DNA of 59,909 nt from Candidatus Brevefilum sp. (GCA_019428905.1 JAHYJN010000013.1:1-59909), one strand, 5' to 3'; counted from the first letter of the stretch, positions 32,581 to 42,307 are shown. Numbers and translations: made by a program. The notes: generated by a model not told the origin, from the letters alone.

Positions 32581-34048
32581 CTCTGAACATCTGGCGCTGC
32601 TGACTGTCATCCGGGATGTGAGCGAGCCAGGTCAAGCATTGTATATCGTGGGTGGGGCTGTCAGAGATATCCTCTTAGGGGTTTCTCTCCACGATATTGA
32701 TTTTGTGATGCCTGAAAACCCATCTACCCTGGCAAAAAAACTGGCAAAACGGCTGAGTGTTGGTTTTTTTGTGCTTGATGATGAGCGGCATACGGCCCGG
32801 GTGGTTTATGAGGATCAACACGGACAGTTCTTTCCGCTTGATTTTGTGCAATTCACCGGTGAAACTTTAGCAGAGGACTTAAGCAACCGCGATTTCACCT
32901 TGAATGCGATGGCCGTGCCGGTGGAAGACCTTGACCACGTGATTGACCCGTTAGATGGACGGTCAGATCTCAAGGGGGGGATTTTACGCGCGTGCAGTCC
33001 TCATGCACTGCTGGACGACCCGGTGCGCGTGCTGCGTGGGATCCGGCTGGCGCATCAGTTTAACTTTACTTATGCACCCGGTCTTGAATTAGATCTGCAG
33101 ACTGCTGCAGCCCAGCTCCCACAAACCTCTTATGAACGTCAGCGCGATGAATTTTTTCGGATCCTTACTGGTCCAAATCCTACTGATGGACTGCGTGATT
33201 GCCGAAGGCTGGGCGTGTTTAGGACCTTGCTCCCCCCACTGGTTGGTTTGGAGGACATCCCCGTTTCACCCCCGCACCACCTGCCCCTATTTGAGCACAC
33301 ACTGCAAACTGTGGATCTCTACCAGCGATTGGTGACCGATTTGACGGAAAATCCAACCTTTGTATCTGGAGAAGATGGGGTATGGCATGAAATTCTCCAG
33401 CAATTAGGCAAGTTTACTAATGCGTTGAGCGCCTATTTTGCTGAGGAGATCACACAGGGAAGGTCCAAAGCTGCCCTGGCGTATTTCGGTGCACTATTAC
33501 ATGATGTTGGAAAACCCCTGGTGGTCAAAGCCGGGGACGATGGTCACTTACATTATTTTGATCATGCCAGTGTTGGTGCTGACCTGGCAAGAAAAATGGC
33601 CAAACGCCTTCAATTGAGCAATGCCGAGTCAGATTGGGTGGAGCGGATGGTACGCAACCATATGCAGCTGCTGGCACTGATCAAAGCTGGCTCTCCCCCT
33701 GACCGCCGATCAATATATCGCTACTACAAAAAAACGGGTGACACGGGCGTGGCATTAGCGATACATGTGCTGGCGGACACGCTGGCAACTTATGGAGCTA
33801 AGATCGATCAATCATTGTGGCAGGCAGCGGTCTCTGTGGTTGAAACCATGATCTCTAGCTGGTTCGAGCATCATGATACGATCGTGTCACCCTCACCATT
33901 GCTTGACGGACATGATCTCCAACGGTTATGTGGGGTGCCGCCTGGCAAGCACATTGGCCGCTTGTTGAGCCAGTTGGTGGAAGAACAAGCCAGTGGAAAT
34001 ATCAATACGAAAGAAGAGGCGCAGGATTATATTCGAAGGCAGTTGTAA
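32564..34048 (+). CDS. CCA-adding enzyme / poly(A) polymerase family nucleotidyltransferase with HD domain
   Basis: 494 aa. The N-terminal head has IVGGAVRDILLGVSLHDIDF (GG...DxD catalytic Asp pair) and LSNRDFTLNAMAV; the neck has RVLRGIRLAHQFNF and ERQRDEFFRIL, all of the class II tRNA nucleotidyltransferase fold. A C-terminal HD phosphohydrolase-like domain includes the pair in ALLHDVGKPLVVKAGDDGH and a later HAS, and it ends with a helical tail. It should add or repair CCA at tRNA 3' ends; poly(A) addition cannot be ruled out. If the tmRNA or tRNAs here lack an encoded CCA, such an enzyme is essential. Confidence 0.88.
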   Translation: MRPKIDSEHLALLTVIRDVSEPGQALYIVGGAVRDILLGVSLHDIDFVMPENPSTLAKKLAKRLSVGFFVLDDERHTARVVYEDQHGQFFPLDFVQFTGETLAEDLSNRDFTLNAMAVPVEDLDHVIDPLDGRSDLKGGILRACSPHALLDDPVRVLRGIRLAHQFNFTYAPGLELDLQTAAAQLPQTSYERQRDEFFRILTGPNPTDGLRDCRRLGVFRTLLPPLVGLEDIPVSPPHHLPLFEHTLQTVDLYQRLVTDLTENPTFVSGEDGVWHEILQQLGKFTNALSAYFAEEITQGRSKAALAYFGALLHDVGKPLVVKAGDDGHLHYFDHASVGADLARKMAKRLQLSNAESDWVERMVRNHMQLLALIKAGSPPDRRSIYRYYKKTGDTGVALAIHVLADTLATYGAKIDQSLWQAAVSVVETMISSWFEHHDTIVSPSPLLDGHDLQRLCGVPPGKHIGRLLSQLVEEQASGNINTKEEAQDYIRRQL

Positions 34049-34074
34049 TGAGCAGAAGGACCTGGTGGTAAAGG

Positions 34075-34869
34075 ATGAAGATCAGGATTAATGGGGTGCA
34101 CTTGGCTTATGAATTCAGGGGCCGGGTCACACCCCCGGTCGTCCTATTGCATGGGTTTGCGATGAACCGCTCTATTTGGGTTGACATGGCGGCGTCCCAC
34201 CTGGGTGATCAACGCGTGATCCTGCCGGATTTGCGCGGTCATGGTGAAAGTGATGCCCCTGAGGGAACCTATTCGATGTCCTTATTGGCGGCGGACCTGG
34301 CGTACCTGTTGGATGACCTTGGTATTGAACAGGCGGTTGTCTGCGGTCATTCTATGGGTGGGTATGTTGCCCTGGCATTCGCAAAACACTACCCACAACG
34401 GCTGGCAGGGTTGGGTTTGATCACCACGAATGCCCAGGCGGACCCAGAGGATAAGCGGTCAGGGCGATTGGCCTTGATTGAACAGGTCAGGAAGCAGGGG
34501 TCTGTGGCTGTCGCTGAAAGCCTGGCGCCCAGGCTGTCCAATGACCCTTCTGTGGTTGACCAGGCACAGCAAATGATCGGCGCCGCTGATCCCCAGGGGT
34601 TGATCGGTGCATTAGCGGGGATGGCTGAGCGTCCGGACCGAACAGATTTGCTTCCGCAGCTAACCGTGCCAGCCCTGGTTGTGGCAGGTGAAGTCGACCA
34701 GATCACGGATTTTGCCGCCGCTAAGGCTATGGCTGAGGCCTTACCCCAGGGACGTTTTTTAAGCATCCCGGGTGTAGGCCATCTGCCGATGACTGAAGCC
34801 CCAGCTGTGTTGGGAGATGGGCTGCGATCCCTGCTAGGATGGGTTACTCAGCAGGTTACTACTAGCTAA
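34075..34869 (+). CDS. alpha/beta hydrolase (lactonase/esterase-like)
   Basis: 264 aa. Classic small alpha/beta hydrolase: VVLLHGFAMNRSIWVDMA, LPDLRGHGESDAPEGTYS, nucleophile elbow VVCGHSMGGYVALAFA, Asp in VAGEVDQITDF, and catalytic His in PGVGHLPMTEAP. Layout resembles 3-oxoadipate enol-lactonase and BioH-like esterases, but no pathway partner is adjacent. It is unrelated at the residue level to the hydrolase at 3594-4412 beyond the fold motifs. Confidence 0.88.
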   Translation: MKIRINGVHLAYEFRGRVTPPVVLLHGFAMNRSIWVDMAASHLGDQRVILPDLRGHGESDAPEGTYSMSLLAADLAYLLDDLGIEQAVVCGHSMGGYVALAFAKHYPQRLAGLGLITTNAQADPEDKRSGRLALIEQVRKQGSVAVAESLAPRLSNDPSVVDQAQQMIGAADPQGLIGALAGMAERPDRTDLLPQLTVPALVVAGEVDQITDFAAAKAMAEALPQGRFLSIPGVGHLPMTEAPAVLGDGLRSLLGWVTQQVTTS

Positions 34870-34930
34870 CGCATCATATATTATTAAATTGATACACTAT
34901 CGGAGTTTTTTTCAAGCTATGGAAGAATCT

Positions 34931-35446
34931 ATGAACATTCAAGACATTATTTACGCCCGCAGGAGCATCCGTCAATACCAGGACAAACCGGTTGAAAGAG
35001 AGAAGATTGAGCTCTTACTCAAAGCGGCCATGGCTGCACCAACCGCCATGAACAGCAAACCTTGGGAGTTTGTGGTCGTCACCCAGGTTGAGACGTTGGA
35101 TAAGATTCGATCTGCTTTGATGTTCGGAAAGTTTAACGCACCGGCAGCCATTGTGGTTTGCAGCAATACCTCTCTTCTCAGAAGACCGATGGCATCCAAA
35201 TTTTGGGTGCAGGATTGCAGTGCCGCCACGCAGAACATCTTACTTTCAGCTGTGGGTTTAGGCTTGGGAACGGTTTGGTTAGGTGTTCACCCAATCCATG
35301 TTTATAAGAAACGGATTTCAGAGATTTTGAGCCTTCCCATATATGTTGAACCGTTGAATGTGATCTATATCGGGTATCCCGCGGATCAGAAAGCAGGGCG
35401 AACCCAGTATGATTCAAGCCGGGTGCATTGGGAAACGTTTGATTAA
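34931..35446 (+). CDS. nitroreductase family protein
   Basis: 171 aa from the ATG at 34931, which has GGAAGA just upstream; longer starts at 34919 and 34889 lack a well placed SD. FMN-binding pattern: DIIYARRSIRQYQDKPVERE, AAMAAPTAMNSKPWEFVVV, DCSAATQNILLSAVGLGLGT and the C-terminal IGYPADQK. The flavoprotein reduces nitro or quinone compounds, or serves in other FMN reductions, using NAD(P)H. It is short, like the small single-domain group common in anaerobes. Confidence 0.9.
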   Translation: MNIQDIIYARRSIRQYQDKPVEREKIELLLKAAMAAPTAMNSKPWEFVVVTQVETLDKIRSALMFGKFNAPAAIVVCSNTSLLRRPMASKFWVQDCSAATQNILLSAVGLGLGTVWLGVHPIHVYKKRISEILSLPIYVEPLNVIYIGYPADQKAGRTQYDSSRVHWETFD

Positions 35447-35469
35447 ACCGAGTGTAAAGCAAAAGGCCT

Positions 35470-36474
35470 TTACGCAGATTGTTCCTTCTGGTATTTGATC
35501 AATAATTTGGTCTCGGTGGCGATATCTATGCCCACTTTTAATTTCGTGTTGGGGGGTCGGGTTTTTAACCAAGCGAGGGTTTCACTGACCGTTTGTGACA
35601 GCGGCCTGATGGAGAGCCCATCTTTAAGCGCTTTGCTGTTATTGATATTGTAAAAACCGGTAAAGGCAGGGTTGGTGCTCGGCACCCACAGCGGCAGGTC
35701 GCTCCACGGCATGACCCCTTCCCTGAGTAAAAAGGGTTCATCAACCCACACAAAACGGGCATCGGATAACGCAGCTTCCCGGCAGGCGACCAGTAGTGAG
35801 CCAAAAGTGGCTGGTTTACGAGGACCGGTGACGTTGTAGACGCCCTCACTGCCGACCTCGATGCGATTGATGATAAATGCTGCCAGGTCACGCACATCAA
35901 TAAATTGGAGGTTGGCACTTGGCGGCGACGGCGCTAAAACACGGCCGCCAAGGGAAACACGCCAGGGCCAGTAGGAAAAACGATCCGTGGGATCATTCGG
36001 GCCAACGATCAATCCCGGCCGCATCACCAGCACCTTGCCGTCAAAGGCTTGCTGGATTTCATATTCGCATAAAGCTTTAAGCGACCCGTAATCATCGCCC
36101 GAATAATCTTCGGTGGATGGATCATCCAGATGAGCCAAGGGATAGGTTTCGGGAATATCAGGCGTGCGAAAGTCCTGGTAAACGGATACAGATGAAATAA
36201 AGACATACGTCTCACATTTTCCCGATAGCATTTGGGCGGATTGCCGTGTAACCCGTGGAACGAAGCCGCTGGTATCGATCACGGCATCCCATTTTCGCCG
36301 TTTCAATGCTTCTAAGTTCCCATCTCGATCCCCAATTAGATTGGTCACTTTTGGAAAGAGATCAGGGTTGGTGAGACCGCGATTGAAAAGGACGGGTGTA
36401 TGGCCTGCCTTAAGAAGCGCTTCAACCAGGGCGATGCCCAAGAACCTTTTTCCACCTAGGATTAATATTTTCAT
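35470..36474 (-). CDS. NAD-dependent epimerase/dehydratase (extended/atypical SDR)
   Basis: 334 aa. The nucleotide loop is LILGGKRFLGIALVEALLKA, followed by VLFNRG and DTSGFVPRVTRQSAQMLSG. The usual YxxxK is present as YGSLKALCEYEI. It matches the family of nucleoside-diphosphate-sugar epimerase-like proteins common in Chloroflexi and Actinobacteria. SD GAGG precedes the ATG. Substrate unknown. It is convergent with the nitroreductase gene, with a weak GTAAAG/CTTTAC hairpin between them (35454-35473). Confidence 0.88.
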   Translation of the reverse strand: MKILILGGKRFLGIALVEALLKAGHTPVLFNRGLTNPDLFPKVTNLIGDRDGNLEALKRRKWDAVIDTSGFVPRVTRQSAQMLSGKCETYVFISSVSVYQDFRTPDIPETYPLAHLDDPSTEDYSGDDYGSLKALCEYEIQQAFDGKVLVMRPGLIVGPNDPTDRFSYWPWRVSLGGRVLAPSPPSANLQFIDVRDLAAFIINRIEVGSEGVYNVTGPRKPATFGSLLVACREAALSDARFVWVDEPFLLREGVMPWSDLPLWVPSTNPAFTGFYNINNSKALKDGLSIRPLSQTVSETLAWLKTRPPNTKLKVGIDIATETKLLIKYQKEQSA

Positions 36475-36874
36475 CGGTACCTCGCATTACGGTGTTATGT
36501 CTGGTGAGTCGGCGTAATCGCCGTGGGAGATTTCTCAGCTGCTGGGCAGCCCTTATATCCAATTTGGCAGGAAAATTGTCACGGCTTGAAAAACATTCGA
36601 CGCGTTGGTTGATCGTCTCGTCGGTTGCAAAGATATTCTGCCGGTCGGCTTGATACTGGCTGTTCAGCATCATTTTTAAACGATCAGATACGGGGTTTGT
36701 AAATCGTAAGGCATTTCCAGCCAAATTTGCCCATTGATTGGCAAGCTGAAAGTATTGACCAACCGGAGCGCTTATTTCGCTTTTGTTGAGATCCTTGTTT
36801 ATGGCGAGATTCCTAGTCAGTTCTGCCATAAGGGGATGTGTTCTTGCTGGTTTTGGGGGGCGTGAAAACCTCAT
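36422..36874 (-). CDS. possible small hypothetical protein in an otherwise empty stretch
   Basis: 150 codons with an AAGGA SD before the ATG at 36874 and a TATAAT-type -10 (minus strand, 36968-36973) about 95 bases upstream. The first about 100 residues have a normal composition (LANQWANLAGNALRFTNPVS), while the end, which overlaps the epimerase gene by 53 bases, is Arg-rich and looks like a shadow frame. No family recognised. It may be a real gene with a damaged 3' end, or chance. The remaining 36875-37160 is AT-rich and shows no other feature. Confidence 0.25.
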   Translation of the reverse strand: MRFSRPPKPARTHPLMAELTRNLAINKDLNKSEISAPVGQYFQLANQWANLAGNALRFTNPVSDRLKMMLNSQYQADRQNIFATDETINQRVECFSSRDNFPAKLDIRAAQQLRNLPRRLRRLTRHNTVMRGTDENINPRWKKVLGHRPG

Positions 36875-37160
36875 AATTCCTTTGGTGGATATCGTAATTG
36901 AGGATTAGCTCAAACACGGTGTAGTGTTGATCATTCCAGCATCGGTTTTTCAGTAAACCTTATCATAATTATACAATATTCGGGGAAGTAACCCGCATTG
37001 ATACAGAATAAATTGCTTGCCAAGAAAAAATTTCAAGTTTTCCTTTTTCTGTGGGCAGAGGTCGAATTTAACGAATTTGAGTCGATCAGACAGTGCTAAC
37101 GGAAATTTGCCTATCTTTGAAATGTTAGGATCAAGGGGATAATCGGCTGTTCAATTAAGA

Positions 37161-38633
37161 TCAGTCAAAATCTACCCAAATCGCGTTGATATTGGTGTAA
37201 TCGCTGAATATGTCGGATTTATGCAATAAATAACTTTCAGCACTGGCAAGATCATAATAAAGAAGCTCTCCCCGGGGTCGGTAGAGAAAACCGCTTGAAT
37301 CAGGCAGCCAGCGGATTTCTAAGGGGGTGCCCTCAAGGTGTAATTCACCCTGCCAGTTCAGCTCGCCATCCAACAAGCCAACCCGTTCATTTTGGTCTGT
37401 TGTGATGATGCTGTTAAGGTCAGGCGAAGGTGAAAAGATCGATATTCGATCTCCGAGTGGTCGGATATTTAAATCTTGATCGAGAAGGAGGCTGTCAGTC
37501 TCACAATTGAGAATAATGTCGCTACCCAGGGAAGTTTGATAGTAACAGGTATCCTGAATCTCCTTGGTCGATTTACTTTCTCCGAGTGAATTGAGGATTT
37601 TAATGGTGGTGAGATGTACGCTTGAGTCACGTTGGAAGACCAGCAAGCCCTCTCCAAACCGGCGCAGGTCAGAAAATTCTCCTTGGATGATTTGTGTTTC
37701 AGCCATGGTCGCCGTATCAATCAATGAAAGGTGTTTACCTCCTATGAATTCAACTTGGTGGATAATTTGAAGGGACCGCTGATCGAACCAGGTAACCGCA
37801 GGATTGATCACGCCTGTGGGCAAAGGTATGGGCTGGATGGATTGCTGGTTGAGGTCCAGCAGGTAGTATTGGTCATCCCGCCACTCACCTGGCAAAAAAA
37901 CGAACCCCTTTTTGAGCAAAATCTGGTTTCCACCTGGCCCGGTCCTGAAATCTTTAACCAACCCAGGTTGATCCTCAAGCTGAGTTCTTTCTCCACGTTG
38001 GTGATCATCCAAGAAAAGATGGGTACTGATTTCATCCGTGTCATGAACGGATAAATGATAGTGGTCGCTCTGATACCAGCGGATGATGCCTTTTGAAGCC
38101 TGATAGGCTTGGTGAATTAATTCCAGCAAGTACGCATCCGTGAAATCTTCTTCGTTGAGATATTGACGGGCTGCGGTGATTGCTATTTCCGGGGTAAACA
38201 GGGTTGGACTGTTGAAATCATATACATCGCTGACTTTGTTTGTCATCAGGTCGAAGATTAAGGCTGTGCGATCTTCTTGGAGAATGAAAAGCTGCGTCCC
38301 ACTTGGGGACAGGTTTGCACCCAGGCGAAATTGGGGATCTGTAATCGGCAGATCGATCGGGACGCTGATCTGGTTTTTCGGGTCCAGGTAATGGTATTCG
38401 TCATACCCGGTTTGGATCAACAGTAGGGTACCTGAGTAACCAGCAAAGGGTTCTATGGGCGTAACTGCTGGCATTGGCGATGCTGTAGGGCTCTTTTTTG
38501 TAAGAATGGTCGCTGTTGGATAGAGTTCGGGTGTTTCCCCAACAGTTGGTTGTGTTGGCTGCCAGGTTGAGCATCCCACAAGGGCAAGCAAAAGCAAGAG
38601 AGAAATTAGGAATAAATGACGGTTAAAATTCAT
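37161..38633 (-). CDS. lipoprotein with WD40/beta-propeller-like repeats
   Basis: 490 aa. A hydrophobic leader with lipobox LALVGC (Cys21) is followed by a Thr/Pro-rich spacer and about 400 residues of repeating strand patterns with the markers of propeller proteins (LSPSGTQLFILQEDRTALIF; RWLPDSSGFLYRPRGELLYY). It is predicted to be an outer-face lipoprotein. No catalytic signature is seen. Its ATG overlaps the stop of the acetyltransferase gene (ATGA), so the two genes form an operon. Confidence 0.8.
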   Translation of the reverse strand: MNFNRHLFLISLLLLLALVGCSTWQPTQPTVGETPELYPTATILTKKSPTASPMPAVTPIEPFAGYSGTLLLIQTGYDEYHYLDPKNQISVPIDLPITDPQFRLGANLSPSGTQLFILQEDRTALIFDLMTNKVSDVYDFNSPTLFTPEIAITAARQYLNEEDFTDAYLLELIHQAYQASKGIIRWYQSDHYHLSVHDTDEISTHLFLDDHQRGERTQLEDQPGLVKDFRTGPGGNQILLKKGFVFLPGEWRDDQYYLLDLNQQSIQPIPLPTGVINPAVTWFDQRSLQIIHQVEFIGGKHLSLIDTATMAETQIIQGEFSDLRRFGEGLLVFQRDSSVHLTTIKILNSLGESKSTKEIQDTCYYQTSLGSDIILNCETDSLLLDQDLNIRPLGDRISIFSPSPDLNSIITTDQNERVGLLDGELNWQGELHLEGTPLEIRWLPDSSGFLYRPRGELLYYDLASAESYLLHKSDIFSDYTNINAIWVDFD

Positions 38634-39154
38634 GCTGATGTCTCGATTTTTTTACCGTTGATCGTGTGTTTAATGGGTTTTTCGAGTTTGAGCTCATCTC
38701 GAATGGGGATGTTAAAATCACCGACCAGGGGTATACCGGGCTTAATTTTTCGGGCTTCGGAGACCTGTCCGGGATAAAGCTTAACTAGATGAAAGCCGCG
38801 CCGCTGATAAAAACCAAGGGCGTGGAGGTTATCATTGGTCGTGGTCAGGCTGAGCTTTTCACAATTTGCGGTCAGCGCAATCGATTCAAGGGTTTCCAAT
38901 AAGGTTGAGCCGATTCCCTGGCCTTCAACCAGGCTGGCCAGGGTAAGGATTTCACATTCTTTACCCTCAATTCGATAGTGCAAAATGCCGACGATTTGAT
39001 CCTCAAGGATGGCCTTCAAACCCGGCAGGTCAGCAACGTAAAAAAATTCACCATGAACGACGATGGTCGCATCACCCCACAAGCGCGAGATAATCTCCAC
39101 AACCGTATTTTGATCATTTTCGAGGATATTCTCGATCCGAAAAGATTTATTCAT
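38630..39154 (-). CDS. GNAT-family N-acetyltransferase
   Basis: 174 aa. The GNAT core is seen as IVGILHYRIEGKECEILTLA, the acetyl-CoA loop LVEGQGIGSTLLETLE (Q/RxxGxG/A), and TNDNLHALGFYQRRGFHLVK (motif B, NxxALxFYxRxGF). The C-terminal 30 residues extend beyond the fold. Substrate unknown. A TATAAT on the minus strand lies 12 bases before the ATG (39166-39171), which would give a very short leader. Confidence 0.9.
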   Translation of the reverse strand: MNKSFRIENILENDQNTVVEIISRLWGDATIVVHGEFFYVADLPGLKAILEDQIVGILHYRIEGKECEILTLASLVEGQGIGSTLLETLESIALTANCEKLSLTTTNDNLHALGFYQRRGFHLVKLYPGQVSEARKIKPGIPLVGDFNIPIRDELKLEKPIKHTINGKKIETSA

Positions 39155-39364
39155 GCCTATCCGTGATTATAATTCAACAAGGCAAGAAGGAGATTGATGC
39201 GTATCGCTAAGTCAGTTGTTTTGCATTTAAGAAGAGCGATGATTAGGGTGAATGAGGTGGCATCAATCCATCGTACCAAGGTTGCAGGTGAATTGATGAA
39301 ATCTAACACGGTCGATTCTATAGCATAATGATTACAAAACATTAACCCAGTTTGGAAAAGATCT

Positions 39365-39428
39365 TTGGAGATTAAAGCGCCTTAGTGGTAAAATTGAATA
39401 TTTGAGAGCAATTTTACGTTACGAACGT
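39365..39428 (+). promoter_or_regulatory. candidate ppdK promoter and downstream dyad
   Basis: TTGGAG (39365-39370), 18-base spacer, TAAAAT (39389-39394). A perfect short dyad ACGTT-ACG-AACGT (39416-39428) lies just after the expected transcription start and could be an operator. AGGAGG precedes the ppdK ATG. The rest of 39155-39463 holds no gene. Confidence 0.4.
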
Positions 39429-39463
39429 TGGTAATTTTATGAATCACTTGTTTAGGAGGAAGT

Positions 39464-42307
39464 ATGTCAGATAAAAAATGGGTTTATTTATTCGATGAAG
39501 TTGAGCAGGCTGAGCAATATGCCGGGAGTTGGGATAATGTGCGCGGTCTTCTGGGCGGAAAAGGTGCCAACCTGGCTGAAATGACGCGCATCGGCGTGCC
39601 AGTACCCCCGGGTTTCACGATCACAACTGAAGCATGTATCGCTTACCAGGATGACCTAACCTTCCCAGTTAATATGTGGGACCAGGTTTTGACAGCGGTC
39701 AAAGCGGTTGAGGAAAAAACAGGTAAGAAATTTGGGGATCCCTCGAACCCACTGCTGGTTTCATGCCGTTCTGGCGCGAAAATGTCGATGCCCGGGATGA
39801 TGGATACGGTTTTGAATATCGGTTTAAATGATGAAACCGCACGAGGTATGGTTGAGCTCACAGGTAATGAACGCTTTGTGTTTGATTCATACCGACGATT
39901 GGTTCAAATGTTTGGTGCGGTTGTGCTGGGCATTGAGGATGAGGCTTTTGAGCATGTGTTAAACAGTTTCAAAGCAGCCAAAGGCGTTGAATCAGATACC
40001 GACCTCGAGGCTGCAGACTTGAAAGAATTAACAGAAAAGTTTAAAGCGATCGTCAAAAAAGAAATGGGTTTTGATTTCCCGCAGGACCCTGAAAAACAGA
40101 TGGAATTGGCGACCAAAGCCGTGTTCAATTCGTGGAATGCGAAACGGGCGATCGATTACCGGCGCCGCGCCAATATTCCTGATGATCTGGGCACCGCAGT
40201 TAATATCCAAACGATGGTGTTCGGCAATATGGGTTGGGACTCAGGCACCGGCGTCGCTTTCACACGTGACCCCGGGACTGGCGCTAAGGAACTGTATGGT
40301 GATTACCTGATGAACGCCCAGGGTGAGGACGTTGTGGCTGGCATTCGCAACACAAAACCAATTCGTGACTTAAAAGTTGAAATGCCAGAAGTTTTTGCCC
40401 AATTCTTAGAGATTACACAGAAACTTGAGAACCACTATCACGATATGCAGGACGTTGAGTTCACCATCGAAAAGGGCAAATTGTGGATGCTGCAAACCCG
40501 TTCCGGAAAGCGCACTGCTAAAGCGGCGATTTTAGTCGCAGTCGATATGGTCAATGAAGGGCTGATCGATAAGGAAACCGCTGTGATGCGGGTTGATCCA
40601 GAACACGTTGATCAAATGCTGCACCCGCAGTTTGATTCAGCCACGATGGATGCTGCCCGCCATGATGATCGTCTCCTCGCTACCGGCGTGAATGCCTCAC
40701 CTGGGGCGGCCGTTGGACAGATTTATTTTGATGCCGACACCGCTGAGAAAATGGCCAAAGAAAACGGCCAGGATGTGATCATGGTTCGGCCTTTCACCAA
40801 ACCGGATGATGTGCACGGCATGCTGGCAGCTAAAGGTATCCTGACCAGTGAAGGCGGCGCCACCTCCCATGCGGCTGTGGTTGCCCGACAATTTGGTGTG
40901 CCGTGTATTGTTGGGGCATCAATGATGTCGATCAACTTTGATAAGCGGCAGCTGCAATCCAATGGCAAAATCCTTCAAGAAGGCGATTGGATTTCACTGG
41001 ACGGCAGCTCTGGAGAAGCCTATATCGGCAAGCTGGATCTGACCACACCCGATCTCGAAGAACAAACCGAACTGATGACCCTGTTGGGCTGGGCAGATGA
41101 GCTGGCCCGCTTGCAAGTTTGGGCGAATGCCGACTATCCTGCCGATGCCAGGCGCGCGCGTACCTTCGGCGCGAAGGGAATTGGTTTGTGCCGTACAGAG
41201 CATATGTTCTTTGAAGAGGAGCGATTGCCATTTGTCGAGAAGATGATCTTGAATGCAGAAGTAGCACAAAAGATGATCGATATGGTTGAGCGTTTAGAAG
41301 GCTTTTTGGCCTCTGGCAAGCTGGAAGGGCGTGCCCTGACCGATGACTCACGGCAAATGGTAGAAAAAGAACTGGCGGAAGCTAAAGCTACGCTTGAGAA
41401 TTCACAAGCTTCCAAAGCTTACTATAATGCTTTGGAGAAACTGCTGCCTTCACAGCGTTCAGATTTCTATGGCTTATTTGAGGCGATGGACGGCTTACCG
41501 GTAATCATCCGCCTGATCGACCCACCGTTGCACGAGTTCCTGCCTTCACAGGAGGAATTGCTGGTGGACGTGACCGAAATGCGGGTTAAGGGTGAAACGG
41601 ACGGGCTTGAAGAAAAGGTGACCCTGCTTGACGCGGTTAATAAGCTGCATGAGAGCAACCCGATGATGGGCTTGCGCGGTATTCGCCTGGGAATTGTGTA
41701 CCCCGACATTATGCGCATGCAGGTGCGGGCCATCTTCGAAGCTGCCAGTGATGCCGCTAAGAAAGGCATTGAAGTTCACCCGGAGATTATGATCCCCCTG
41801 ACCGGCCATATCAACGAGCTCAAGCGCGTTCAGCCAGAATTAGTAGCGATTGCCAAAGACGTCATGGCTGAAAAAGGGATCGATTTTGATTACAAGTTTG
41901 GTACGATGATCGAGATCCCCCGGGCAGCCCTGACCGCAGGTGAGATTGCTGAAGTGGCTGAGTTCTTCTCATTTGGCACGAACGACCTGACCCAGATGAC
42001 TTTTGGCTACAGCCGGGATGACGCCGAACGGAACTTCCTGATCACCTATGTTGACCAGGGTATCCTGCCGGAGAACCCCTTCCAGGTCTTGGACCGCAAA
42101 GGCGTTGGACGACTGATGGAATTGGCTGTCAGTGAGGGCCGCAAAGTGCGACCTAACCTTGAAGTGGGTATTTGCGGCGAGCATGGTGGTGACCCAAGCT
42201 CAATTGAGTTCTGCCACCTGGTGGGCAACAACTACGTGAGCTGCTCACCCTTCCGCGTGCCGGTTGCTCGCTTGGCTGCGGCGCAGGCAAAGATCAAGAA
42301 CGGCTGA
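39464..42307 (+). CDS. ppdK: pyruvate, phosphate dikinase
   Basis: 947 aa. It interconverts pyruvate, ATP and Pi with PEP, AMP and PPi. The N-terminal ATP-grasp domain has LLGGKGANLAEMTRIGVPVP, SCRSGAKMSMPGMMDTVLNI and GVAFTRDPGTGAKELYGDYL. The phospho-His domain has LTSEGGATSHAAVVARQFGV (His in TSHA), and the C-terminal PEP barrel has GIGLCRTEHMFFEEERLPF, MIEIPRAALTAGEIA, FFSFGTNDLTQMTFGYSRDD and CGEHGGDPSS (catalytic Cys). The protein is about 70 residues longer than the common 874-residue form. Most of the excess is a charged helical insertion at about residues 600-655. In an anaerobe it may run glycolytically with PPi. Confidence 0.96.
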   Translation: MSDKKWVYLFDEVEQAEQYAGSWDNVRGLLGGKGANLAEMTRIGVPVPPGFTITTEACIAYQDDLTFPVNMWDQVLTAVKAVEEKTGKKFGDPSNPLLVSCRSGAKMSMPGMMDTVLNIGLNDETARGMVELTGNERFVFDSYRRLVQMFGAVVLGIEDEAFEHVLNSFKAAKGVESDTDLEAADLKELTEKFKAIVKKEMGFDFPQDPEKQMELATKAVFNSWNAKRAIDYRRRANIPDDLGTAVNIQTMVFGNMGWDSGTGVAFTRDPGTGAKELYGDYLMNAQGEDVVAGIRNTKPIRDLKVEMPEVFAQFLEITQKLENHYHDMQDVEFTIEKGKLWMLQTRSGKRTAKAAILVAVDMVNEGLIDKETAVMRVDPEHVDQMLHPQFDSATMDAARHDDRLLATGVNASPGAAVGQIYFDADTAEKMAKENGQDVIMVRPFTKPDDVHGMLAAKGILTSEGGATSHAAVVARQFGVPCIVGASMMSINFDKRQLQSNGKILQEGDWISLDGSSGEAYIGKLDLTTPDLEEQTELMTLLGWADELARLQVWANADYPADARRARTFGAKGIGLCRTEHMFFEEERLPFVEKMILNAEVAQKMIDMVERLEGFLASGKLEGRALTDDSRQMVEKELAEAKATLENSQASKAYYNALEKLLPSQRSDFYGLFEAMDGLPVIIRLIDPPLHEFLPSQEELLVDVTEMRVKGETDGLEEKVTLLDAVNKLHESNPMMGLRGIRLGIVYPDIMRMQVRAIFEAASDAAKKGIEVHPEIMIPLTGHINELKRVQPELVAIAKDVMAEKGIDFDYKFGTMIEIPRAALTAGEIAEVAEFFSFGTNDLTQMTFGYSRDDAERNFLITYVDQGILPENPFQVLDRKGVGRLMELAVSEGRKVRPNLEVGICGEHGGDPSSIEFCHLVGNNYVSCSPFRVPVARLAAAQAKIKNG

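Noticed and set aside
39157..39342. 61-codon minus-strand frame upstream of the acetyltransferase gene
   Set aside because: No SD, no recognisable features, and it overlaps the likely acetyltransferase promoter.
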